Source of the DNA: Candidatus Methanosuratincola petrocarbonis (ex Vanwonterghem et al. 2016)
GTDB taxonomy: Archaea > Thermoproteota > Methanomethylicia > Methanomethylicales > Methanomethylicaceae
Length of the DNA: 5,600 bases
Direction of reading: 5' to 3'
NCBI GenBank assembly: GCA_001717015.1
Contig: MAGV01000078.1
Coordinates: forward strand, 18,114 to 23,713
Positions 1 through 5,462 of the stretch are shown in pieces. The position numbers were made by a program, and so were the translations under genes. The notes below the pieces were generated by a model. The model had not been told where the DNA came from. It saw nothing but the letters and a program-made list of their open reading frames with translations, and made no database searches. The number at the start of each line of letters is the position of its first letter. Within the stretch, counting starts at the first letter, position 1.

Positions 1-1317
1 CCCGCCGCAGACGAACCTGTAGTCGCAAGAGCCGCAGCCGCCCTGGAGGGCGCCTCTGTCCCTCAATTTGCGGAAGTCCTCCAGCTCGACCCAGAGGCGC
101 TCAGGCGATTCTTCAAGGATGTTACCCACTTTCTTCGTAAGGAAGACGCACGGTGTGATGTCCCCGTTCGGTTCGAGAGCGATGTAGAAACGCCCTGCCC
201 CGCAGCCCCCTATGAAATCGGCGAGCGAGTGGAGCTGCCCGGGGAGCTCGGTGTTTGAGAAGTGGGTAGGCACGACGCTGCATGATGCGCCCTCTATCTC
301 GAGCGCAACCCTCGCGAACTGCGGCGCGGTGGATAGGAGGTTTAACTTGCTCGTCTTCATCCTTCCCCAGAGCATCCTGAGCAGATCCTCCCTCTCTCGG
401 GGGGAGAGGTCGTTCTCCTCTATGAACCTCCCCCTGCCGGTAGGGACAAAGTTGTACATCATGAACCAGTCTACCCCAAGATCCTCGCAGAGCTCTATCA
501 TCTCAGGGATTTCCTCGAGATTGTGCCTTGTGACGGTTGTGGCGATGTTCACGAAGAAACCGGCCTCAACGGAATTCCTGATGCCCTCGACGGTCCTGGC
601 GAACATGCCATCGACCCCCCTAAAAGAGTCGTGGGTCTCTGCCTTCGCCCCGTCGAGGCTTATCTGTAGGTATTCGACCCCAGCTTCCCTGAGCTCTCTG
701 CACCTCTCTTTCGTAAGGAGCACGCCGTTCGTTGCTATTGCAGTGTACAGCCCCCTTGAAGAGGAGTGCCTTGCTAGCTCGAGTATGTCCCTTCTGACCA
801 GCGGCTCCCCTCCCGAGAATGCCAGGACTACCACGCCCCACTCAGCTATCCTGTCTATGACCCGCCGTGCATCCTCTGTGGAGAGATCCAGACCTGGATT
901 CTGCCCTGCATTTGCATAGCAATGCTTGCAGCGCAGGTTGCAGCTGTTAGTCACATTCCAGACGACCTGGAAAGGGGCGCCTGGCACAAAGGGCCTCCGG
1001 ACCCCGAAGAGGGAGATCCCCTTCACGACATTCACGAGACCGCGCCTCCAGTACTTGTCCTTGAATCTATCTTTCATCTCCTCGCTGCTGGCGCCGAATG
1101 CCTTACCGCCCAACGACAGGAAGGCAGAAACCGATCTCTCAGCCATCCTGCACTTCAGGCATGCTTCCTCTCTGACTCCTGAGTAGAGCTCGAGCGCAAC
1201 CTCGAGCCGCGACCGCCCGTCCTCAGGGCAATACTCGCTCATCCTGCGGAGGGCGAACTGTACTGGCTTGCTCTCTGCGAACGTTCCGAATATCTGAACA
1301 GCGGTTTTTGTATCCAA
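1..1317 (-). CDS. Radical SAM/SPASM-domain protein, substrate unknown, C-terminus cut by window edge
   Basis: Seen: an open frame of 439 codons that leaves the window without a stop. From the TTG start, residues 1-110 are a mostly helical N-terminal region with C30 and a CxxC (C53, C56). The radical SAM core follows, with the cluster motif CNLRCKHC (C126, C130, C133), the SAM-binding FSGGEP (167-172) and ISLDG (219-223). A SPASM-type cysteine set follows: C372, C390, C428, C431 and C437, ending in CGG at the edge. Known: such proteins bind one SAM-cleaving 4Fe-4S cluster plus auxiliary clusters; the family includes peptide-modifying enzymes and the haem enzymes AhbC, AhbD and NirJ. Inference: the CGG ending recalls the haem group, but the long N-terminal region differs, so I assign no substrate. 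Start choice: AGGGGTG at 1330-1324 lies six bases before TTG 1317; GTG at 1326 is in frame but lacks a spaced ribosome binding site. It follows the CoA operon on the same strand after a 170-base gap and probably has its own promoter. Confidence 0.9.
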   Translation of the reverse strand, partial: MDTKTAVQIFGTFAESKPVQFALRRMSEYCPEDGRSRLEVALELYSGVREEACLKCRMAERSVSAFLSLGGKAFGASSEEMKDRFKDKYWRRGLVNVVKGISLFGVRRPFVPGAPFQVVWNVTNSCNLRCKHCYANAGQNPGLDLSTEDARRVIDRIAEWGVVVLAFSGGEPLVRRDILELARHSSSRGLYTAIATNGVLLTKERCRELREAGVEYLQISLDGAKAETHDSFRGVDGMFARTVEGIRNSVEAGFFVNIATTVTRHNLEEIPEMIELCEDLGVDWFMMYNFVPTGRGRFIEENDLSPREREDLLRMLWGRMKTSKLNLLSTAPQFARVALEIEGASCSVVPTHFSNTELPGQLHSLADFIGGCGAGRFYIALEPNGDITPCVFLTKKVGNILEESPERLWVELEDFRKLRDRGALQGGCGSCDYRFVCGG

Positions 1318-1323
1318 ACCCAA

Positions 1324-1330
1324 CACCCCT
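1324..1330 (-). promoter_or_regulatory. Ribosome binding site deciding the radical SAM start
   Basis: AGGGGTG on the minus strand lies six bases before the TTG at 1317. It resembles the archaeal consensus GGAGGTGA and favours TTG 1317 over the in-frame GTG at 1326, which overlaps the element itself. Confidence 0.55.
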
Positions 1331-1353
1331 GAGCGGCAGCACCGCTGTCGCTC
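1331..1353 (-). promoter_or_regulatory. Leader hairpin abutting the radical SAM ribosome binding site
   Basis: On the minus strand the arms GAGCGACAGC and GCTGCCGCTC pair around a GGT loop, giving nine base pairs interrupted by one A-C mismatch. The hairpin ends one base before the ribosome binding site AGGGGTG. There is no T-run after it, so it does not look like an intrinsic terminator. It could modulate translation initiation or be chance pairing in GC-rich sequence. Confidence 0.45.
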
Positions 1354-1373
1354 ACCTATGACTACTCTGGGAC

Positions 1374-1383
1374 GAATAAATTC
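1374..1383 (-). promoter_or_regulatory. Possible TATA-like promoter element for the radical SAM gene
   Basis: The minus strand reads GAATTTATTC, an AT-rich dyad in an otherwise GC-rich gap; the TTTATT core is at 1380-1375. Usual archaeal TATA-to-start spacing would put the transcript start near 1352, just at the leader hairpin, leaving a leader of roughly 35 bases. Nothing else in the rest of the 1318-1487 gap looks like a promoter. Confidence 0.35.
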
Positions 1384-1487
1384 TTATCCCTGAATATGTC
1401 CAGCGGCGTGTCATCTCCATGGGATGCAATGCTTTCTATACCCAGTCCTGAAGGTTGGGCTCACATTAAGCTGGTAACGGCTAACGG

Positions 1488-2003
1488 TCAGGGTCTCTTG
1501 AATACGGATGGATAGAACCGCCGCAGACCCGCGACCGCAGCTGTAGACAGCACCAGGTTGACGATTATCGATGCAGTTATTGCAGGGATCATCGCGATCC
1601 AAGCCTCCAGGAAACCCGGGTAAGACTTGCTGATCGTGAGGGAGAGCGCGATCATTCCGGACGTGAAGACGTAGCGGCTGAGTTGGCCCAAGGCGACCGC
1701 TAGCACGGGGTTTACTCTCCTCGAGAGCCACGAGGTGAGGACGCCCATCATGCCGTCCCCGATGCCAGCAGGTATCTCTATCAGTGCCTGACCTGTCCAA
1801 AGCGAGACGCCAATCCCCTTTATCAAGCCGACCGCGAATGCGGCAATACCCGGCGACGCAGCCGCTGCTATGGAGACAGGGGTTGATCCCAGGTTCGGGT
1901 TTCCGAGCGGGAACGAGACTCGGATGCTGCTCAGCACTATAGAGAGGGCGCCGAAGACCGCGACGTATATCAGAATGAAGGACCGCCTTTCTCTGGAGAC
2001 CAT
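1488..2003 (-). CDS. Polytopic membrane protein, putative ECF-transporter S component linked to CoA synthesis
   Basis: Seen: 171 residues with about five strongly hydrophobic segments (near 8-28, 42-62, 70-90, 97-121 and 132-158), a basic N-terminus (RERR) and a basic C-terminus. The pattern VAVFGALS followed by FPLGNPNLGSTP (31-42), then a small-residue-rich helix with SPG (50-52) and a GLIKG turn (59-63), resembles substrate-binding S subunits of energy-coupling-factor vitamin transporters, which have this size. Known: S subunits bind the vitamin or precursor and work with shared EcfA/EcfT subunits; none of those are in the window. Context: ATG 2003 lies one base after the phosphopantothenate synthetase stop, with GAGG at 2016-2013 as ribosome binding site, so it is the last gene of the CoA operon. 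Inference: it may import pantoate, pantothenate or another CoA precursor. The specificity is unproven, and it could be another kind of small membrane protein. Confidence 0.85.
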   Translation of the reverse strand: MVSRERRSFILIYVAVFGALSIVLSSIRVSFPLGNPNLGSTPVSIAAAASPGIAAFAVGLIKGIGVSLWTGQALIEIPAGIGDGMMGVLTSWLSRRVNPVLAVALGQLSRYVFTSGMIALSLTISKSYPGFLEAWIAMIPAITASIIVNLVLSTAAVAGLRRFYPSVFKRP

Positions 2004-2004
2004 A

Positions 2005-2778
2005 TCACTGTTCCTCTGCGAGCCTGGTAAGGCGGTCCCTTATGTGGATGAGCATGTTGGAGAGGTTCTTCCTGTTGTCAAAGCTCTCAAGTATCTCCTT
2101 CAGAGCCGACCTGTCCTGGAACCTTAGCTCTTCAACGGCTGAGACCAAGTTGGGCAGCGCGCGTATTATGTTGTCGACTATAGTGATGTCTGCGGTCTGG
2201 GCGGTTCTAGAGAGCGGGTTTAGGTCGACGGTTATCACGAACTTGTTCATCTTCTTCAGCGCCATTGTCCTATCACCGTCCTCGAGCGGGACGAGCACCA
2301 CATCCGCCGCATAGATCCCCCTGGGGTCGACCTTGCGCCTTTCGCTGAAGAGCTCGGGGATCCTCGCGCTAGCCTCCCGACCTACGCCGAGGACGCGCTT
2401 GGCGCCCGCCGCCATTAGCGAATCCCTGACTGCGAGCTCTCTCGCCCTGGTCCTGTAGAAGAGGTTGACCTCCAGAGGGGCAGGCACCGCCTCAGAAAGC
2501 CTGACCAGCTCGCCGGGGACCAGTGCAGCTGCATTTCCGTTTACTGATATGACAGGGTGAGAGGCAAGGAGAAGCGCGGCCGCGGCTGCCCTTGTCGCGA
2601 AGAGGGCCGCGGGGGTCGTCTCCTCGCCAATGAGGTAGTCAAAGGCCTCGCCCCTCCCGTGTGCGATCAGCCCAGACTTTGTGACGACATCCTTCTCCTC
2701 CCCTTCGACGAGTCTTTCCCTTATCAGTAGTGAGGCTGCCCTCACATGGTTTTTCGGTATTTTCAGACGGACTCCCAT
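2005..2778 (-). CDS. 4-phosphopantoate--beta-alanine ligase (phosphopantothenate synthetase, archaeal PPS)
   Basis: This cytoplasmic enzyme joins 4-phosphopantoate to beta-alanine using ATP, giving 4'-phosphopantothenate, and takes the place of bacterial PanC in most archaea. The 257 residues fit the usual family length and carry its hallmark blocks in order: IPKNH (7-11), GLIAHGRGEAFDYL (36-49), ISVNGNAAAL (77-86), EVNLFYRT (103-110), LVPLEDGDRT (162-171), DLNPLSRTA (185-193) and ITIVDN (198-203). These glycine- and acid-rich blocks are the conserved nucleotide- and substrate-binding regions of the family. ATG 2778 is preceded by AGGAG (2792-2788) inside the end of the kinase gene, and the two genes overlap by 16 bases, which points to coupled translation. 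The stop is one base from the membrane-protein start. All hallmark residues that I recognise are intact. Confidence 0.97.
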   Translation of the reverse strand: MGVRLKIPKNHVRAASLLIRERLVEGEEKDVVTKSGLIAHGRGEAFDYLIGEETTPAALFATRAAAAALLLASHPVISVNGNAAALVPGELVRLSEAVPAPLEVNLFYRTRARELAVRDSLMAAGAKRVLGVGREASARIPELFSERRKVDPRGIYAADVVLVPLEDGDRTMALKKMNKFVITVDLNPLSRTAQTADITIVDNIIRALPNLVSAVEELRFQDRSALKEILESFDNRKNLSNMLIHIRDRLTRLAEEQ

Positions 2779-3716
2779 TCCACTCCACTCCTGTGAATTT
2801 CAGAGACTATCAGCTTGAGACCCCCAGGCATTTTCAGGTCGGCTGGGGGCGATTCGGATTGAACATGAACATCGGCGAGCGACCTAAGAGCATTTTTGAG
2901 CTGGTCACGCTCAACGATAGCGAAGACAAGCCCCTTCTTCGCCGATGGGGTCACTCCGGCTGCCTCATACCTCCTCAGCACGGATCGGACGATGTCGTTG
3001 GATAGGCCGACACCGTCCCAGAATCTCCTCGATTGGAGCATGAAGTTCTCGATCGTGGGGCTCTCGAGAAAAGCCTCAAGCGCCACCTTCCCCAACCGGT
3101 TTATCCGGTTCACGATGGAGCGCTCGGTGATCATTACCTTGGTCTGGAATTCGGAGACCGGAGTGGAGATGACCACATAGTCCTTGCTCAGGGGGATCTG
3201 CCTTGCCACGCCTACCCCCGGACCTCCTGGGGCCGTTCTCACCTCGAGTCCACCCACAGTCTCTGCAATCACGTCACCGAGACCGGTCTCATTCACGACC
3301 TCCGCGGCGTGGGCCACCGAAGCGACCTCCCTCAGGCTCATCCCCATCCTGAAGGCACGGTTGATCGATATGGCAAGGCTCAGCGCCGAGGAGCCGCTCA
3401 CTCCATACCCATAGTTAGCTGGCAGCACCGATTCCTGCTCCGCGGCGACGGCGTACCTCTCCTGAAACGGCACCATCTTCGAAGCTACGTAGCTACAGGT
3501 AGGGGAAAAGAGTGGAGAGCCGTTGCACTTCAGCTCGAAGCCAGGGGCTTTCCCCTCTCGTGCCGAGAGCCTGGTCCTGACCCCGCCCGCTATGCAGATG
3601 CCTGCGCCCGTCGAACCCGACCTGATCGGCTCTTCCGCTCTGCATATCGTGAAGAATCCCGTAATGTGCGCAGGGGCGTAACCCTCGCCAGCGATCGTAG
3701 ACCCTGAATCCGTCAC
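2763..3716 (-). CDS. Pantoate kinase (archaeal PoK, GHMP kinase superfamily)
   Basis: It phosphorylates pantoate with ATP to 4-phosphopantoate, the first committed archaeal step towards CoA; together with PPS it replaces bacterial pantothenate synthetase plus pantothenate kinase. The 317 residues show the GHMP layout: APAHITGFF (14-22), GSTGAGICIAGGV (34-46), the glycine/serine-rich ATP-binding loop GYGVSGSSALS (103-113), HAAEVVNETGLGDV (136-149) with the conserved T144-G-L-G-D, and the following GGLEVR (155-160). The C-terminal third matches the expected GHMP C-terminal domain in size. GTG 3716 overlaps the coaBC stop by four bases (GTGA). AGGAGGG at 3730-3724, seven bases upstream, strongly supports this start. 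The C-terminal 16 bases are shared with PPS. Length and motifs look normal, with no sign of damage. Confidence 0.96.
   Translation of the reverse strand: MTDSGSTIAGEGYAPAHITGFFTICRAEEPIRSGSTGAGICIAGGVRTRLSAREGKAPGFELKCNGSPLFSPTCSYVASKMVPFQERYAVAAEQESVLPANYGYGVSGSSALSLAISINRAFRMGMSLREVASVAHAAEVVNETGLGDVIAETVGGLEVRTAPGGPGVGVARQIPLSKDYVVISTPVSEFQTKVMITERSIVNRINRLGKVALEAFLESPTIENFMLQSRRFWDGVGLSNDIVRSVLRRYEAAGVTPSAKKGLVFAIVERDQLKNALRSLADVHVQSESPPADLKMPGGLKLIVSEIHRSGVEWESV
2779..2792 (-). promoter_or_regulatory. Embedded ribosome binding site of phosphopantothenate synthetase
   Basis: The minus strand reads AGGAG at 2792-2788 (nine-base spacer), followed by a second GGAG at 2786-2783 (four-base spacer), before ATG 2778. 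Both lie within the last codons of the pantoate kinase gene, so ribosomes finishing the kinase pass over them. Confidence 0.6.
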
Positions 3717-4954
3717 ACCCCGACCCTCCTGAGGTAGAGGTCGAGCACCTGGCTGGCGACCTCCCTCTTCGGCTTCAGCGGCACATGGGAAATCGATCCG
3801 TCGGGGAAGACCACGTATGTTTCGTTTGTCTCGGACATGAAACCCCTGCCCGGAAGGGAGAGGTCATTAGCAACAATCATGTCGCATCCTGAATCGGAGA
3901 GCCTTGCGTGTGCCCTGGACATCAGCTCATCCTTCGCGAGCCCGTATTCAGCCTTGAAGCCTATGACAAAAGTGCGGGGGGATGTCCGCTTTGCCTCCGC
4001 AAGGATCTTGGGGAGAGGGATTAGCCTTAGGTCAACGGGGGAGTCGCTAGCGAGTTTCCCGTCGAAGGTGCCGTCGAACTCGAAATCCAGGGGGGCAGCC
4101 GCCATCACGAAAAGGTCGTAGGCAGACTCCGAGAGCTCTTTCATGACAGCGTCCCTCATCTCCCGGGTGGTCTCGACGGATATCACCTTTACATTCAACC
4201 TTGGATGTTCCACCGGTCCGGTTATGAGGGTGACCTCCGCCCCCCTAGCGGCAGCCTCAGCCGCAAATGCAAACCCCATCTTCCCTGAGCTCGAGTTGGT
4301 CAGGAAGCGTATGCGGTCCATATATGCGCGCGTCGGACCCGATGTCACGAGCACCCTCAAGCCAGCCATGTCCTTCGGGCGGAGGGCTGCGATCGCCTCT
4401 TCGACAATTGCAGTCCAATCGATTAGCTTGGCCTTCCCCTCGGTGACCTCCGGGAGCAGCACCCGTACCCCCATCGACTGTAGCCTCTTGATGTTCTCCA
4501 AGACTGCGGGATGGCGGTACATGCTCCCATGCATCGCTGGCGCAACTATCAACGGTATGCCAGAGCCTATAGCGGTCGTCGCAAGCGATGTGACGGGCGT
4601 GTCGTCTATTCCTGCCGCCATCTTGCCGACGGTGTTGGCGGTGGCTGGGGCTATAAGTACGAGGTCGGCGCTCCCCTCGCCGCCGTACCCAAGCGCCACA
4701 TGTTCGATCCCGCCAGTAAGCCTGGTGACGACGGGGTTCCCGGTAGCCCACTCCATCAGGTCTGGGGAGATCAGCTGCCGGGCTGCGTCGGTCATTACTG
4801 CCCAAACTTCCCCTCCGTGGCGCATGAGCTCCCTGGCGATCTCTGGCGCCCTGATACAGGCTACGCTGCCGCAGATGCCGAGGGCTATACGCTTTCCCGC
4901 GATCAGCCTGCTCTTTGAACCAGTTATGTCCTTGGAGGGGTGAATGCTAGACAC
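3713..4954 (-). CDS. coaBC: Bifunctional phosphopantothenoylcysteine decarboxylase / phosphopantothenate--cysteine ligase (CoaBC, Dfp)
   Basis: The CoaB half ligates cysteine to 4'-phosphopantothenate using a nucleotide triphosphate; the FMN-dependent CoaC half oxidatively decarboxylates the product to 4'-phosphopantetheine. The 413 residues match the family length. CoaC, about 20-190: flavin-binding GICGSVAC (26-33), the likely catalytic histidine in GIEHVALG (82-89), PATANTVGKMAAG (103-115) and PAMHGSM (139-145). CoaB, about 197-413: VTSGPTR (203-209), FLTNSSSGKMG (217-227), AAAPLDF (285-291), PLPKIL (313-318), GFKAEYG (332-338) and IVANDLS (360-366). Odd relative to bacterial enzymes: PAMH replaces PAMN, and the bacterial substrate-clamp motif with its catalytic cysteine is absent, with PEVTEGKAKL (168-177) in that region; I believe this is the archaeal form. 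The GTG start has no spaced ribosome binding site but lies about 26 bases from a TATA box, so the operon is probably leaderless. It is the first gene of the operon. Confidence 0.97.
   Translation of the reverse strand: MSSIHPSKDITGSKSRLIAGKRIALGICGSVACIRAPEIARELMRHGGEVWAVMTDAARQLISPDLMEWATGNPVVTRLTGGIEHVALGYGGEGSADLVLIAPATANTVGKMAAGIDDTPVTSLATTAIGSGIPLIVAPAMHGSMYRHPAVLENIKRLQSMGVRVLLPEVTEGKAKLIDWTAIVEEAIAALRPKDMAGLRVLVTSGPTRAYMDRIRFLTNSSSGKMGFAFAAEAAARGAEVTLITGPVEHPRLNVKVISVETTREMRDAVMKELSESAYDLFVMAAAPLDFEFDGTFDGKLASDSPVDLRLIPLPKILAEAKRTSPRTFVIGFKAEYGLAKDELMSRAHARLSDSGCDMIVANDLSLPGRGFMSETNETYVVFPDGSISHVPLKPKREVASQVLDLYLRRVGV
3724..3730 (-). promoter_or_regulatory. Embedded ribosome binding site of pantoate kinase
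   Basis: AGGAGGG, a near-ideal Shine-Dalgarno match, lies seven bases before GTG 3716 inside the last codons of coaBC. It fixes the kinase start at the GTG that overlaps the coaBC stop. Confidence 0.75.
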
Positions 4955-4976
4955 CGCCTACCCTTCATGACGGGGC

Positions 4977-4983
4977 TATATAT
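4977..4983 (-). promoter_or_regulatory. TATA box of the coaBC operon, spaced for a leaderless transcript
   Basis: The minus strand reads ATATATA, centred at 4980. Archaeal transcription usually starts about 26 bases downstream of the TATA centre, which falls on the GTG at 4954. A second AT-rich stretch, ATAAATTA (4992-4985), would start transcription near 4963 and leave only a short leader. Confidence 0.65.
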
Positions 4984-4986
4984 GTA

Positions 4987-5011
4987 ATTTATGCACGTAT
5001 AACGCATAAAT
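4987..5011. repeat. 25-bp inverted repeat, candidate operator between coaBC and the divergent gene
   Basis: ATTTATGC (4987-4994) and GCATAAAT (5004-5011) are perfect 8-base inverted arms around the 9-base spacer ACGTATAAC. The dyad starts three bases upstream of the coaBC TATA box, where an archaeal activator or repressor would contact the promoter. The size, about two helical turns, suits a dimeric helix-turn-helix protein. No regulator gene is present in the window. Confidence 0.5.
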
Positions 5012-5056
5012 GATAATTTTTTGATAGTTAACATAGATCACATATTTGAGTGCACC

Positions 5057-5070
5057 AATAAGAATAATAG
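5057..5070 (+). promoter_or_regulatory. Possible TATA region of the three-helix membrane protein gene
   Basis: AATAAGAATAATAG on the plus strand would place transcription near 5087-5090, just before the GGTGGG ribosome binding site. ATATTT at 5042-5047 is an alternative. Neither matches the consensus as well as the coaBC box does. Confidence 0.3.
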
Positions 5071-5094
5071 ATGCTAATGCGACACTCATCTGAC

Positions 5095-5100
5095 GGTGGG
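5095..5100 (+). promoter_or_regulatory. Ribosome binding site deciding the TTG start at 5106
   Basis: GGTGGG lies five bases before TTG 5106. An in-frame TGA at 5091-5093 blocks any longer start, so this TTG is the earliest possible initiation codon for the frame. Confidence 0.55.
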
Positions 5101-5105
5101 AACGC

Positions 5106-5456
5106 TTGTACAGGGAGTTCTTCTCCAAGAGGAACCTGGCTTATCTCGCTGCCATTTTCACAATATTCCTCACCAGCGGCGGGATCTACCTGATCGTGAT
5201 GGAGCCGAGCGCGATGGTCTCGACAGGCACAGGGACGAGTTTCCTGGTCAGGTCGAGCAGCAGCCAGACGTCTACAGAGTTCTTTGTGATATTCTTCCTC
5301 ACGCTCGCCGGGATGCTGGGCTTCGTCGTCTTGGAAAGGTCGCTGCACAGGTCCTTCGATCTTGAGGGCGCGAAGCTAAAGTTCGTTGGTGGGACGGCAC
5401 TGATCCTTATCGCAGTAATACTGATCGAGTACCTGCTCAGGGCCAAGCTCTACTAA
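5106..5456 (+). CDS. Small three-helix membrane protein of unknown function
   Basis: I do not recognise this 116-residue protein. It begins with a short basic stretch (REFFSKRN) and has three hydrophobic helices at about 11-31, 58-76 and 93-111. A polar loop rich in Ser/Thr/Gly (37-57) links the first two helices; a charged loop, ERSLHRSFDLEGAK (77-90), links the second and third. By the positive-inside rule the N-terminus and the charged loop face the cytoplasm, and the Ser/Thr-rich loop and the C-terminus face outwards. The hydrophobic pattern, GC-biased third positions and a ribosome binding site make it more credible than overlapping frames. It starts with TTG, is transcribed divergently from the coaBC operon across a 151-base promoter region, and its stop (TAA) is six bases from the stop of the gene converging from the right. 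No catalytic motif, signal-peptidase site or cysteine is visible, so the role is open. Confidence 0.8.
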   Translation: MYREFFSKRNLAYLAAIFTIFLTSGGIYLIVMEPSAMVSTGTGTSFLVRSSSSQTSTEFFVIFFLTLAGMLGFVVLERSLHRSFDLEGAKLKFVGGTALILIAVILIEYLLRAKLY

Positions 5457-5462
5457 ACGGCT

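Larger units (their letters stand above)
1327..1487. other. Intergenic region between the CoA operon and the radical SAM gene
   Basis: No convincing gene or T-rich terminator is visible here. Just after the operon stop, the minus strand carries a short tandem CCGTTA-G-CCGTTA at about 1487-1475. The middle third is featureless. The right-to-left end holds the TATA-like element and leader hairpin listed separately. A 22-codon minus-strand frame (1352-1420) has no ribosome binding site and no recognisable character. Confidence 0.5.
4955..5105. promoter_or_regulatory. AT-rich divergent promoter region
   Basis: This 151-base gap is markedly more AT-rich than the genes around it. It holds the coaBC TATA box, the 25-bp dyad, a T6 run (5017-5022), a GTTAAC palindrome (5027-5032) and the proposed promoter and ribosome binding site of the plus-strand gene. 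No RNA gene or small ORF with coding character is visible. Confidence 0.6.

Noticed and set aside
212..919. Plus-strand open frame of 235 codons
   Set aside because: It lies antisense to the radical SAM gene, whose motifs are unmistakable. The translation is Ser/Arg-rich with no domain character, a typical shadow in GC-rich sequence.
1331..1353. Hairpin considered as an intrinsic terminator of the CoA operon
   Set aside because: No T-run follows on the minus strand, and it lies about 135 bases past the operon stop, right beside the next gene's ribosome binding site.
1352..1420. Minus-strand 22-codon ORF before the radical SAM gene, considered as a possible modified-peptide precursor
   Set aside because: SPASM enzymes can act on small peptides, so I checked the gap. 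This ORF has no ribosome binding site, no leader/core pattern and no cysteine, and it overlaps the promoter-like element.
1475..1487. Short tandem CCGTTA repeat after the CoA operon
   Set aside because: It has only two copies of six bases. It is too short to call a functional repeat or attachment site.
3033..3707. Plus-strand open frame of 224 codons
   Set aside because: It is antisense to pantoate kinase. The product is rich in His, Arg and Gly, as expected from the reverse frame of a GC-rich gene.
4143..4943. Plus-strand open frame of 266 codons
   Set aside because: It is antisense to coaBC, which has all the expected motifs. The plus-strand product has no recognisable family and no ribosome binding site.
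5028..5365. Alternative frames over the three-helix protein gene (minus 5028-5348, plus 5096-5365, minus 5186-5446)
   Set aside because: Their translations are charged or low-complexity without domain features. The 5106-5456 frame shows clear alternating membrane helices and a placed ribosome binding site.
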